Assembly: GCA_002347265.1 (NCBI GenBank)
Contig: DDYB01000032.1
Coordinates: forward strand, 15,121-79,120
From: Desulfobacteraceae bacterium UBA2245
GTDB taxonomy: Bacteria; Desulfobacterota; Desulfobacteria; Desulfobacterales; UBA2245
Direction of reading: 5' to 3'
DNA length: 64,000 bases
Part shown: positions 43,707 to 51,815 of the stretch, piece after piece
How the letters are laid out: every line of letters begins with the position of its first letter
Numbering within the stretch: the stretch's first letter is position 1
Program-made: the position numbers and the translations under genes
Notes under the pieces: generated by a model
Databases searched by the model: none
Told to the model about the DNA's origin: nothing
The model's input: only the letters and a program-made list of their open reading frames with translations

Positions 43707-44276
43707 CTATTTTCCGCGATGCGATTCAAACCGCTTGAATATCTCTTCAATGGCTTTGAGTCCCTTGATCTTGTGAGGTTTCAGGGCCAGTTTGCCCTTC
43801 ATCAACACCTGCGGCCCCAGATCCGCGTCGGTAAAAGGCTTCAATGCCTTGATATTGTACCGGGCGACCAGGCCGGTTTCAAACACGCGGCCGTAGCGGC
43901 GCACCAGCTCCAGGAACTCGTCGTAAAACAGCAGAATATTTTTTTTCGACACAACCCCTTCGGCCACCGACATGATGCGCAGGGCCTCCATGACCCTGGC
44001 CACCTCGATGTTGCAGGGACAGCGGGTGGTGCAGGCCTGACAGTTGGCGCAGAGCCAGATGGAACGGGACCCAAGGACCGTTTCCTTCTGGCCGAGCTGA
44101 ACCAGACGCATGATCTGATTGACCGGAAAATCAAAGTCAAAGGTGTATCCGCAGCTGGCGCCGCAGTTGCCGCATTGATAGCATTTGGAAACCTGCTGGC
44201 CGCTTTCCCGCTCGACGCGTTTTATAAATTCCTGATCGCAGGTTTTCTGAATTTGAAGAACATGAGGCCGTTGCAT
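43707..44276 (-). CDS. hdrC: Heterodisulfide reductase HdrC-like subunit
   Basis: 189 residues. Two [4Fe-4S] motifs CYQCGNCGASC (~30) and CANCQACTTRCP (~75) are in the expected spacing, followed by a helical tail (VMEALRIMSV..., NILLFYDEFLELVRRYG). It transfers electrons from HdrA to HdrB. ATG 44276 is chosen because the conserved part starts there and AAGGA is in range; the longer open frame reads through the promoter. It is the first gene of the hdrCBA-flxDCBA operon, ~60 bases behind a near-consensus promoter. Confidence 0.9.
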   Translation of the reverse strand: MQRPHVLQIQKTCDQEFIKRVERESGQQVSKCYQCGNCGASCGYTFDFDFPVNQIMRLVQLGQKETVLGSRSIWLCANCQACTTRCPCNIEVARVMEALRIMSVAEGVVSKKNILLFYDEFLELVRRYGRVFETGLVARYNIKALKPFTDADLGPQVLMKGKLALKPHKIKGLKAIEEIFKRFESHRGK

Positions 44277-44343
44277 CTTGCATTCAATCCTTTTTGGTTT
44301 ATTGCATGAGCCCTTCAAATTGCCTGAAAAATGGAAAAGAATT

Positions 44344-44372
44344 TTTATATCGGCCCTCTTTTTCCTTGTCAA
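44344..44372 (-). promoter_or_regulatory. Sigma-70 promoter of the hdr-flx operon
   Basis: On the minus strand TTGACA (44367-44372) and TATAAA (44344-44349) are 17 bp apart: a perfect -35 and a 5/6 -10 at ideal spacing, with an A-rich spacer start. Transcription would begin near 44336, giving a ~60-base leader to hdrC. This is the best promoter in the window. Confidence 0.75.
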
Positions 44373-44420
44373 CGATAATTTAGCGGCATCCTGCCTGAGC
44401 GGAGTTTCCCGCATTATCGC

Positions 44421-44449
44421 TTTACAATCCAATGCGCTGAACCTATATT
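44421..44449 (+). promoter_or_regulatory. Sigma-70 promoter of the rubrerythrin-like gene
   Basis: TTTACA (44421-44426) and TATATT (44444-44449) with 17 bp between them, both 5/6 matches. The start would be near 44456, about 72 bases before the gene. The two divergent promoters share the 250-bp intergenic region, with -35 boxes 48 bp apart. Confidence 0.65.
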
Positions 44450-44527
44450 GTACGCTTATTTTCATTCGAAGCGCATCAAAGGCGCGGAAAATCATGTCAC
44501 CTGTCTGCCAAAGAAAGGATTTTTGCG

Positions 44528-44998
44528 ATGGATTACGGTTTCACTGCGGACGAAATATTTGAAATGGCTCAGCAAATCGAAAAAAACGGGGCATCCTTTT
44601 ATCGTGCGGCCGCCGAAGGCGCCTCCGATGCGGCATTTAAAACAATGCTGCTGGACCTGGCCCTTATGGAAGATGAGCATGAAAAAACATTTGCGGATAT
44701 GAGAGCCTCTTTATCCGAAAAAGAAAAAGGCGCCGCGGTCTTTGACCCTGAGAATCAGGCTGGTCAGTACCTCAAGGCCCTGGCCGACACCCGGATCTTT
44801 TTTCACAAAGCTCTGGATCTGTCCAGCAAGGTGGAAATTCTGAAGGAAGCGCTGACGGCCGAAAAAGATTCCATCGTATTTTATCTGGGCATGAATGAAA
44901 TGATTCCGGACGGACGCGGCAAAAACAGAATAGACGCCATCATCAAGGAAGAAATGAATCACATTCAGGTGATCAGCCAGAAACTCCTGGCATTGTGA
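44528..44998 (+). CDS. Rubrerythrin-like ferritin-family protein
   Basis: 156 residues, four-helix bundle. Iron ligands fit EIFEMAQQIEKNGASFYR, ALMEDEHEKTFADM, EILKEALTAEKDSIVFYLGM and IIKEEMNHIQVI, giving the two ExxH half-sites of a diiron centre. The rubredoxin domain of classical rubrerythrin is absent, so it is an erythrin-type peroxide-detoxifying protein. A ribosome binding site AAAGGA lies a few bases upstream. It shares its promoter region with the hdr operon, which fits protection of oxygen-sensitive iron-sulfur enzymes (inference). Confidence 0.88.
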   Translation: MDYGFTADEIFEMAQQIEKNGASFYRAAAEGASDAAFKTMLLDLALMEDEHEKTFADMRASLSEKEKGAAVFDPENQAGQYLKALADTRIFFHKALDLSSKVEILKEALTAEKDSIVFYLGMNEMIPDGRGKNRIDAIIKEEMNHIQVISQKLLAL

Positions 44999-45012
44999 CC
45001 GGATTTCGTCGG

Positions 45013-45360
45013 CTACCGCCGGCAGACCTCCTCACGCCTGATCCCCGGCAGTCGGCGCCGAATCTCCTGAATCTGAGGACAATCCTCGAGCCAGTGCCGA
45101 AGATTGCCCAGCACGCTGGCCGCATAGGGGGACCGGCTTCCGTCGGAAAGGGAATAGTTGACCCACAGACCGTCTTTGACCGAACATATAATATCAGCTT
45201 TTTCAAGTATCTTCAGATGCTTGGAAACCGTCGGCTGGGCGATTTTCAAAGCAGCCTGAATCTCGCACACGCACAGCGTGCGCTGCTGAAGCATTTTTAC
45301 GATTTTCACCCGATTTGAATCGGCAAGGGCTTTCATCACCCTGATGAATGCGTCCATCAA
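45013..45360 (-). CDS. ArsR-family winged-helix regulator
   Basis: 115 residues. The DNA-binding region is VCEIQAALKIAQPTVSKHLKILEKADII, with the metal-site motif LCVCE at its start, as in the arsenite-type ArsR proteins (ELCVCDL). A third Cys (DCPQ) and others near the C terminus (EEVCRR) could contribute. It is therefore likely to respond to a thiophilic ion or persulfide, inferred from the CVC pair. It is the third gene of a minus-strand group with a small membrane protein and a lipoprotein; no arsenic resistance genes are nearby. Confidence 0.9.
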   Translation of the reverse strand: MMDAFIRVMKALADSNRVKIVKMLQQRTLCVCEIQAALKIAQPTVSKHLKILEKADIICSVKDGLWVNYSLSDGSRSPYAASVLGNLRHWLEDCPQIQEIRRRLPGIRREEVCRR

Positions 45361-45397
45361 ACGACCTCCGGCATTTTCAGCAAGCCTTATCCCCTTC

Positions 45398-45568
45398 TCA
45401 GCCTTTCTTCTTTGCCCCCTTTTCGGGTCTTGAATTCGAGATGGTTTTTTGCTGTTGCAGCATTTTCTTCCTTCGAATCCGCAGCCGCCAATCGATCAGG
45501 GCCAGCGGAAACGCAAGGGCGGCTGCGCCCATAATTAAGTTTTTGTTGTCGATCAGCCATTCAATCAT
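45398..45568 (-). CDS. Small single-pass membrane protein
   Basis: 56 residues with one hydrophobic segment (~11-26, NLIMGAAALAFPLALI) followed by a basic cytoplasmic tail (WRLRIRRKKMLQQQ... KKKG). The start at 45568 has AGGAAAG upstream. No family recognised. It is 37 bp before the ArsR gene and may be its target or simply co-transcribed. Confidence 0.55.
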   Translation of the reverse strand: MIEWLIDNKNLIMGAAALAFPLALIDWRLRIRRKKMLQQQKTISNSRPEKGAKKKG

Positions 45569-45624
45569 GGGTTCTTTCCTGTTCCTGCGTCCCCGCATGC
45601 ATGGGAGCGAGGCTCGTTTCAGGG

Positions 45625-46050
45625 TCAATCCGGTCTGGACTGAAGCTGGAAATCGGGAAGTCCGGTTTGAAGCAGCCAGACTCCGGCTTTATCGTCGAGC
45701 TTCCAAAGCTGCCTGTCGGAAAGGGTTCTGAGACTCAAACCGTCACGGGCATAATATTCAATTTCCGCGACCTGGAAAAACTCCCCACGGTCTCTCAAAA
45801 GACCGCAATCGCTTACCTCGTAGTCAACGACCTGTATGTTTTTAAACCTGTCAAAATCCACCTTCTGGTCCTTGGCAATTTCAGGGTCCACAAACCGGTA
45901 GGCTTGTTTGAAGGCGGACGCACGGATCGCATCCCGGTAGGCGTCAGTGAAGAGCGCGATCTTTTCCATGCTGGCCTTCTCGGCGATCGAAGCGCACCCG
46001 AAAGGCAGCCAAACGATCAGGGCGATCAGGAAAATTGATTTCTTTTTCAA
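45625..46050 (-). CDS. Putative lipoprotein of unknown function
   Basis: About 141 residues. The signal peptide KKKSIFLIALIVWLPFG ends in a lipobox, then CASIAEKAS. The mature part (TDAYRDAIRASAFKQAYRFVDPEIAKD... QLWKLDDKAGVWLL) resembles small NTF2-like or DUF-type periplasmic domains, but I do not assign a family. The start is uncertain: I favour TTG 46050 because GAGG lies 6 bases upstream and it yields a normal signal peptide. TTG 46062 and GTG 46056 are alternatives. Confidence 0.65.
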   Translation of the reverse strand: MKKKSIFLIALIVWLPFGCASIAEKASMEKIALFTDAYRDAIRASAFKQAYRFVDPEIAKDQKVDFDRFKNIQVVDYEVSDCGLLRDRGEFFQVAEIEYYARDGLSLRTLSDRQLWKLDDKAGVWLLQTGLPDFQLQSRPD

Positions 46051-46217
46051 ATACACCCTCAATTTACTGATAAAAGTTTGTAACGCGATATCGCGCGTTA
46101 TGCATCCGCCTCGTCAGCGATCATCGGTTTGCGGGCCGCACGAGGTCGCACCCTTGGGCGCCATGGAAACCGGATGAATGCTTGAAATCCGGAAACGCTG
46201 ATTTTTTTGTTTCCGTT

Positions 46218-46247
46218 AGTAAATGATATAAAGGCGGAGTGTGTCAA
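46218..46247 (-). promoter_or_regulatory. Candidate promoter of the lipoprotein-ArsR group
   Basis: On the minus strand TTGACA (46242-46247) and TTTACT (46218-46223), 18 bp apart. Downstream CGGAAAC and GTTTCCG (46189-46216 region) form a 7-bp dyad around an A-run, in the position of an operator. The leader to the lipoprotein start is ~160 bases. Confidence 0.4.
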
Positions 46248-46313
46248 GTCCGTTCTTGACTCCATCCGGAAGACCCTGAACCTGCCCGAGATATGCGATT
46301 GCCCTGAATATCA

Positions 46314-47801
46314 TCAAAATATTTCTACAATATCAAATTCTTCCAGATGACAATCAGAAACGACTTGAATTTCAATGGGTTTCCCGACAAAACGTTCCAA
46401 GGATTCAAGCAAACTCCGCTGCGGTCCACGAAAGGCTTCGGCCACCTGCGCATGAACCTGAATGCAAAGCCGGCTTCCGCTCATATCCTTGGCAGCCCGG
46501 ACCGCTTCCCGATTGATCTTGTGACAGATCGTACGGGATGACAGCAGGAATCCCTTGCCGCCGCAATAAAAACAAGGTTCGCACAAAACCTGGTCCAGGG
46601 GTTTTCTAACGCGTTTTCGGGTCATCTGAATCAGGCCCAGTTCCGAAATGGGCAGGACACGATTTTTGCTCCGATCGTGTTTCAGGGCATTTGTGAGCGT
46701 TTCCAGCACAACCTGCCGATTGGATTTATTATCCATATCAATCAAGTCAATAATGATAATGCCGCTGATATCCCGCAAGCGAATCTGCCGGGCAATTTCC
46801 TTAACCGCCTCAATATTGGTTTTTAATATCGTTTCTTCCAGATTGCTTTTTCCGACATAACGGCCGGTATTCACATCAATGGAAACCAGGGCCTCGGTAT
46901 GTTCAATAATGATATATCCACCGGATTTAAGCCAAACTTTTAATTTAAGGGCCCGCTCTATCTCCTGCTCGACCTGAAAATAATCAAAAATCGGTTCAAA
47001 TCCCGCATAATTTTCAACAACGCTTTTTCGTTCCGGAAGATAACGGTCCAAAAATTCTATAACGCGTCCGTAAACAGCGGGCGAATCTATGGTCAGCCGA
47101 TGAACGTCTCTCATCATGTAGTCACGGACCGCCCGCAACGCAACAGGAAGCTCGCGATGAAGCAGATGCGGCGCCGAAACGCATCGGTGTTTGCGCTGTA
47201 TTTCCTCCCATTGCGCATTCAGCCAGTTCACCTCCTGTGAGATTTCATCCCCATCAATGCCTTCCGCAGCGGTGCGGACGATATAGTTAAAACCATTGCG
47301 GCTGTGAGATCGAACAATATTTTTAAGACGTTCGCGTTCGGATTCGGATTCGATTCGTCTGGATACGCCGATATGGCGGGAGCCCGGCGTCAGAACAAGG
47401 TACCGTCCGGGCAGGGCAACAAACGAAGTGACCCTGGCGCCCTTTGATCCAATGGGGGATTTGGCCACTTGAACCATGATCTGCTGCCCTTCGGTAATCA
47501 GATCTTCAATCGGATCAGACCCTCGCACAGCGGGAGGGGAAAATTCGATATCTTCAAGAATATATTCGTTGACGTTCACCCAGAGATCATCAACATATAT
47601 AAATGCGGCGCGATCCAGACCAATGTCGACAAAGGCGGCCTGCATGCCCGGCAAAACGCGGACAACTTTTCCCTTGTAAATATTGCCGGTAATATCGGTA
47701 TCATCGTTCTGCTCGACAAACAATTCTGCCAGATGGCCGTCTTCAAGCAACGCCACTCGGGTTTCGTGCTTTTCCGAATTAATAATCAACTGCTTGAACA
47801 T
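46314..47801 (-). CDS. rng: Ribonuclease G / E family endoribonuclease
   Basis: 495 residues. The S1-like segment (GNIYKGKVVRVLPGMQAAFVDIGLDRAAFIYVDD, ~40-75) and the catalytic DNase I-like subdomain with DVNTGRYVG and IIIIDLIDMDNKSNR (metal Asp pair ~345-360) are present. The Zn-link CEPCFYCGG lies near ~425. It lacks the long RNase E C-terminal scaffold, so it is RNase G-type, acting in rRNA maturation and mRNA decay. Its start lies within the last 16 bases of the upstream radical SAM gene, indicating coupling. Confidence 0.95.
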   Translation of the reverse strand: MFKQLIINSEKHETRVALLEDGHLAELFVEQNDDTDITGNIYKGKVVRVLPGMQAAFVDIGLDRAAFIYVDDLWVNVNEYILEDIEFSPPAVRGSDPIEDLITEGQQIMVQVAKSPIGSKGARVTSFVALPGRYLVLTPGSRHIGVSRRIESESERERLKNIVRSHSRNGFNYIVRTAAEGIDGDEISQEVNWLNAQWEEIQRKHRCVSAPHLLHRELPVALRAVRDYMMRDVHRLTIDSPAVYGRVIEFLDRYLPERKSVVENYAGFEPIFDYFQVEQEIERALKLKVWLKSGGYIIIEHTEALVSIDVNTGRYVGKSNLEETILKTNIEAVKEIARQIRLRDISGIIIIDLIDMDNKSNRQVVLETLTNALKHDRSKNRVLPISELGLIQMTRKRVRKPLDQVLCEPCFYCGGKGFLLSSRTICHKINREAVRAAKDMSGSRLCIQVHAQVAEAFRGPQRSLLESLERFVGKPIEIQVVSDCHLEEFDIVEIF

Positions 47802-50350
47802 ATGGCGGCATTAATCTGAAAGCTGCGCATCTCGGTTTCAGAGGGCAATTTGACTACGCTTGCCTGTTTGATCTGAAGAGGCGTCAGGCCGAATATTGCT
47901 TCCATTGCCTCTGTCGGACGAACATTCAATCCCGGCTCATTTGCAAGCACAAGCCACAACTCAACGGAACTTTGAAGATCGATCTTTTGAACTGCCAGTT
48001 TGAGATCGATCGAATTTGTCTTACCCTTCGAACTTCTTTTATAAAAAATTATACTTTGCGATTGATTAAAAAAGATTAGCCTCTTTTCATCAAAAAAGCC
48101 ATACCCTTCTTTTAACTGCACAAAATAAGACCTGGTTCTCACTTTTTCCGGCCTGGCGTTCCCGACCGCCTCAACGCACCGGAATACCGTCAACCCTTCA
48201 GGCAATTGCTGATTAAGCCTCTCTTGAATAACCGCGGAATCCATATCTCCCAGAACCGTCAGATAAAAGGTCTCACAGACGCTTTCCATGCCCATGGGAA
48301 GTGGATCGTGAAACGCTGCCTTGGGCATGGGATGATAACCCTGCGAATATTTAATGTGTATGCGAGCGCGTCGGATGGCACGCAAAAAAATGTTCACCAG
48401 CTCAAGATGTCCGAAATAAGCGGCTTCACCCCGCCGGGAATACGAAATTGAATATACTTTTTCACCAGCCGGCGTTTCAGAAGGCTGGTCGCAGGAAGCG
48501 ACCGGTTCAAAAGATTTGGAATCCGCCACTCTCGGGCTCAGGGTTTCAAAGTTGCAGACGCCGCACCCATGACAATGCCCGGTCCGGCAATCCGCAGTCA
48601 GTTCACCCCGAATCGCCTTTTCCCATTCTGATTGCATAAAGGATTTTTTCACACCGACGTCAATATGATCCCAGGGCAGGGGTTCATCAAAATTGCGTTG
48701 CCGGGCGGTATAAGCCTGCGGATCGATTCCCGCCTGCTCCATGGCTTGCCCCCAGAAGTCAAACCGGAATTGATCGCTCCAGCCGTCCAGACGACATCCG
48801 GTCCGGTAGGCAGCCTCCAGCAGCCGCGACAGCTTTCTGTCGCCCCTGGACCAGAGACCCTCCAGCGCGCTGACTTCCGGATTCTGCCATTTTACCTGAA
48901 TTCCGGAGAGTCTCAAGCGGTCCTGAACCCATCGTATCCGGCATCGGGACTGCTCAAGATCCAGTTGACCGGCCCATTGAAACGGCGTATGGGGTTTGGG
49001 AATAAAACAGGCTACACTGACATTGAGCTTCGCCCCCCTTCGTTTTTTCCAGGCTATTTTTCGCAAATCCTTGACCAGCGAAACCAGCTGTTCCAGATCC
49101 GCATCGGTTTCCGTGGGAAGCCCTACCATGAAATACAGCTTGATCACCTGCCAGCCGAGTTCAAAAGCCTCGGAAATCGTATCGGCTATCTGATCGTCGG
49201 CAATGTCCTTGTTGATCACCTCCCGAAGGCGGCGGCTTCCGGCTTCAACGGCAAGGGTAAACCCTGTCTTTCGAACCTTCTTGACCAGACTCATCAATTC
49301 CGGGGTCAGGGTGCCGACTCTGAGCGAAGGAAATGAAACCGAAATATTCTCACCCTCGCAGCGCGACATGACGGCCCTCATGAGATGATCGATGCCTCCG
49401 TAATCGCCGGTGCTGAGGGAAAGCAGGGAAACATCCTCGTATCCGGTGCTGGCCAGCGACTTTTCAGCAAGGCTGATCAGATTGGCCACAGAGCGGTCCC
49501 GCACAGGCCGGTATATCATTCCCGCCTGGCAAAAACGGCAGGACCGGGTGCACCCCCGGGACACCTCGAGCCGCAGCCGGTCATGAACCGGCTTCCCGTA
49601 AGGAACGATCGGCGACGTCGGAAACGGGGCGAGATCGAGATCTTCGATAATCGCGCGCCGAACCGTCCGGTAATCATCGAAACAAGGAGAAAGAATTTGA
49701 AAACCGCCGGCGTTCCACCCGGGTTCAAAGAACGAAGGGACGTACACCCCGGCAATTTTCGACCACATTCTGAGCAGGGATTTCTTGTCTTTGGAACCGC
49801 TTTGCCGCCATTCCCGGTAAGTCTGAGCGATTTGCATGATGACGATCTCGCCGTCGCCCACGACCATGGCATCGAAAAAATCCGCCACCGGCTCGGGATT
49901 GCACGTGCACGGCCCGCCGGCAATAATCAGGGGAAAGGACAGGTCCCTGTGACGCGCATAAAACGGTATTCCAGACAGATCCAGCATCTGCAGAATTCCC
50001 GTGTAGTTGAGCTCGTAGAGCAGACTGAACCCGATAATATCAAAACGGTTAAGAGGCCTTCGGGATTCGAGGCTGCACAACGGATATCGGGCTTCCCTCA
50101 GGTATTGATCCATGTCCGGTCCGGGGACAAACACGCGTTCGGCTGCAATCCACGGAGAACGGTTCAGTATGTCGTAAAGGATCTGCATTCCAAAATGAGA
50201 GGCGCCGATTTCGTAAAGATCCGGAAAGGCCAGCGCAAAGTAAAGCGTTACGTCCCCGGGATCCTTTTGAACGCGATTGATTTCCGTTCCCAGATACCGG
50301 CTGGGCTGTTCGACCAGGGGCAAGATGTCTTGAAGACTGTTGACGATCAT
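47786..50350 (-). CDS. B12-binding radical SAM protein fused to DUF2344
   Basis: 854 residues, a TIGR03960-type radical SAM protein joined to a TIGR03936/DUF2344 domain. The N terminus carries the B12-binding-like domain (YEIGASHFGMQILYDILN). The radical SAM core has RGCTRSCRFCQAG near ~265, then LLSLSTGDYGGIDHL, TLAVEAGSRRLREVIN and KLYFMVGLPTE. Residues ~640-854 form the DUF2344 part (FGHLELVNIFLRAIRRARI, KYSQGYHPMPKAAF). The family is common in anaerobes and usually precedes rng, as here. The function is not established; an RNA modification role is plausible. Confidence 0.9.
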   Translation of the reverse strand: MIVNSLQDILPLVEQPSRYLGTEINRVQKDPGDVTLYFALAFPDLYEIGASHFGMQILYDILNRSPWIAAERVFVPGPDMDQYLREARYPLCSLESRRPLNRFDIIGFSLLYELNYTGILQMLDLSGIPFYARHRDLSFPLIIAGGPCTCNPEPVADFFDAMVVGDGEIVIMQIAQTYREWRQSGSKDKKSLLRMWSKIAGVYVPSFFEPGWNAGGFQILSPCFDDYRTVRRAIIEDLDLAPFPTSPIVPYGKPVHDRLRLEVSRGCTRSCRFCQAGMIYRPVRDRSVANLISLAEKSLASTGYEDVSLLSLSTGDYGGIDHLMRAVMSRCEGENISVSFPSLRVGTLTPELMSLVKKVRKTGFTLAVEAGSRRLREVINKDIADDQIADTISEAFELGWQVIKLYFMVGLPTETDADLEQLVSLVKDLRKIAWKKRRGAKLNVSVACFIPKPHTPFQWAGQLDLEQSRCRIRWVQDRLRLSGIQVKWQNPEVSALEGLWSRGDRKLSRLLEAAYRTGCRLDGWSDQFRFDFWGQAMEQAGIDPQAYTARQRNFDEPLPWDHIDVGVKKSFMQSEWEKAIRGELTADCRTGHCHGCGVCNFETLSPRVADSKSFEPVASCDQPSETPAGEKVYSISYSRRGEAAYFGHLELVNIFLRAIRRARIHIKYSQGYHPMPKAAFHDPLPMGMESVCETFYLTVLGDMDSAVIQERLNQQLPEGLTVFRCVEAVGNARPEKVRTRSYFVQLKEGYGFFDEKRLIFFNQSQSIIFYKRSSKGKTNSIDLKLAVQKIDLQSSVELWLVLANEPGLNVRPTEAMEAIFGLTPLQIKQASVVKLPSETEMRSFQINAAICSSS

Positions 50351-50415
50351 GTTATATTTTCAAGCCTCGAAACTGATAAGTTTTTAAAATTTAAACATTT
50401 TTACAAGAGCGACGC

Positions 50416-51801
50416 GTGCAGACTGTAAGCCCCATATTACATATCAAAAAAAAGTTTTCAATCCCGACGGTACTTTTTGCCGCTCTGGTTTTGATGTTCC
50501 TCCTGCCCCAGACCGCCCTGAGCCTTTATTCCCGTGAAACACCGGTGGTAATAGCCGTTCAGAAAATCAGCCCGGCGGTGGTCAATATCAGCTCCCAATA
50601 CGAGGTGCGGCGGCAAAACCCATTTTCCGGGTTCGGATTGGATCCTTTTTTTGATTCGTTCTTCAAGGATTTTTTCGATCCCGGGCGGGAGCAAAAATTC
50701 AAGCGCACCAGCCTGGGCTCCGGTGTGATCATCGACGGGAAAAGAGGCTATATTCTCACAAACGCACATGTCGTCGCCCAGACCGGAGACGTTACCGTGG
50801 TTTTAAACGATGAAAGGGAATTTCCGGCCCAGATTGTCGGGGCTGACCCGGATTCCGATCTGGCCGTGCTTCGAATCGAATCCAGCCGCGGGCTTCCTTC
50901 CGCGGAAATGGGGAACTCGGATGACATCATGATCGGAGAGACCGTCATTGCCATCGGCAATCCGTTCGGATTTTCCAACACGGTAACCACCGGCGTGGTC
51001 AGCGCCCTGAACCGCAGCGTTCGCGCCGAAAACCGTGTATTTCACGATTTTATTCAGACCGACGCCTCAATTAATCCGGGAAACAGCGGCGGGCCGCTAT
51101 TAAATATCAACGGCGAGCTGATCGGCATCAACACGGCGATCTACGCCAAGGCTCAAGGAATCGGATTTGCCATTCCCATCAACAAGGCCGGGCGGATCAT
51201 CGACGATCTGATCCGATACGGGGAAGTGGTTCAGGCCTGGATCGGCATCGTGGTTCAAGACCTGGATGCCAGGCTTGCCGCTTATCTGAATCTTAAGGAT
51301 AATGCGGGCGCCATGATACAGGACGTCGAATCTCCGAGCCCATCAAAGGATGCCGGCGTTCAGCGCGGGGATATCATCGTTTCTCTGGGCGGTAAATCCA
51401 TTCGAAACGCCGAAGACTATTACGCTGCACTGAAAGACCACGCGGCCGGCAATACCGTTTCTCTGAAAATAGTGCGGAACGGAAAACCGCTTGAAATCCC
51501 TGTGACAGCTTCGACATTCCCTGCGGACCGGGCCGAAGAATTCGGTTACAAGCGGCTGGGAATCAAGGTTGAAAACCTGGACCGAAGCGGTGCGGGCGTG
51601 CGTATTTCACAGCTTGATCCGTCTTCACACCTTTCCCGGATCGGCGTCAGCGCCGGGGACGTCATCCGTCGAATCGACGAGATGACGATCAACAACAAAA
51701 AAGACTTTGAAAAGGCCATGGTCAAATACCGCCTCAAGTCTACTCTGGTCGTCCTGCTTCAACGAGGCGGCAATCTTTACCATATCACCGTCAACCCATA
51801 A
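50416..51801 (+). CDS. HtrA/DegQ-type serine protease with two PDZ domains
   Basis: 461 residues, exported (signal-like PTVLFAALVLMFLLPQTALS). The catalytic triad is His in TNAHVV (~117), Asp in DSDLAVLRI (~147) and Ser in GNSGGPL (~223). PDZ1 (~265-355) and PDZ2 (~375-455) follow. It degrades or chaperones misfolded envelope proteins. The start is GTG; the frame opens there and no ATG precedes the signal segment. It diverges from the radical SAM gene across 65 AT-rich bases, where a promoter must sit. Confidence 0.93.
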   Translation: MQTVSPILHIKKKFSIPTVLFAALVLMFLLPQTALSLYSRETPVVIAVQKISPAVVNISSQYEVRRQNPFSGFGLDPFFDSFFKDFFDPGREQKFKRTSLGSGVIIDGKRGYILTNAHVVAQTGDVTVVLNDEREFPAQIVGADPDSDLAVLRIESSRGLPSAEMGNSDDIMIGETVIAIGNPFGFSNTVTTGVVSALNRSVRAENRVFHDFIQTDASINPGNSGGPLLNINGELIGINTAIYAKAQGIGFAIPINKAGRIIDDLIRYGEVVQAWIGIVVQDLDARLAAYLNLKDNAGAMIQDVESPSPSKDAGVQRGDIIVSLGGKSIRNAEDYYAALKDHAAGNTVSLKIVRNGKPLEIPVTASTFPADRAEEFGYKRLGIKVENLDRSGAGVRISQLDPSSHLSRIGVSAGDVIRRIDEMTINNKKDFEKAMVKYRLKSTLVVLLQRGGNLYHITVNP

Positions 51802-51815
51802 TTACCGGAAAAGCC

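Noticed and set aside
49385..50428. Plus-strand frame opposite the B12-radical SAM gene
   Set aside because: It is antisense to the radical SAM core and the RGCTRSCRFC motif and has no recognisable domain.
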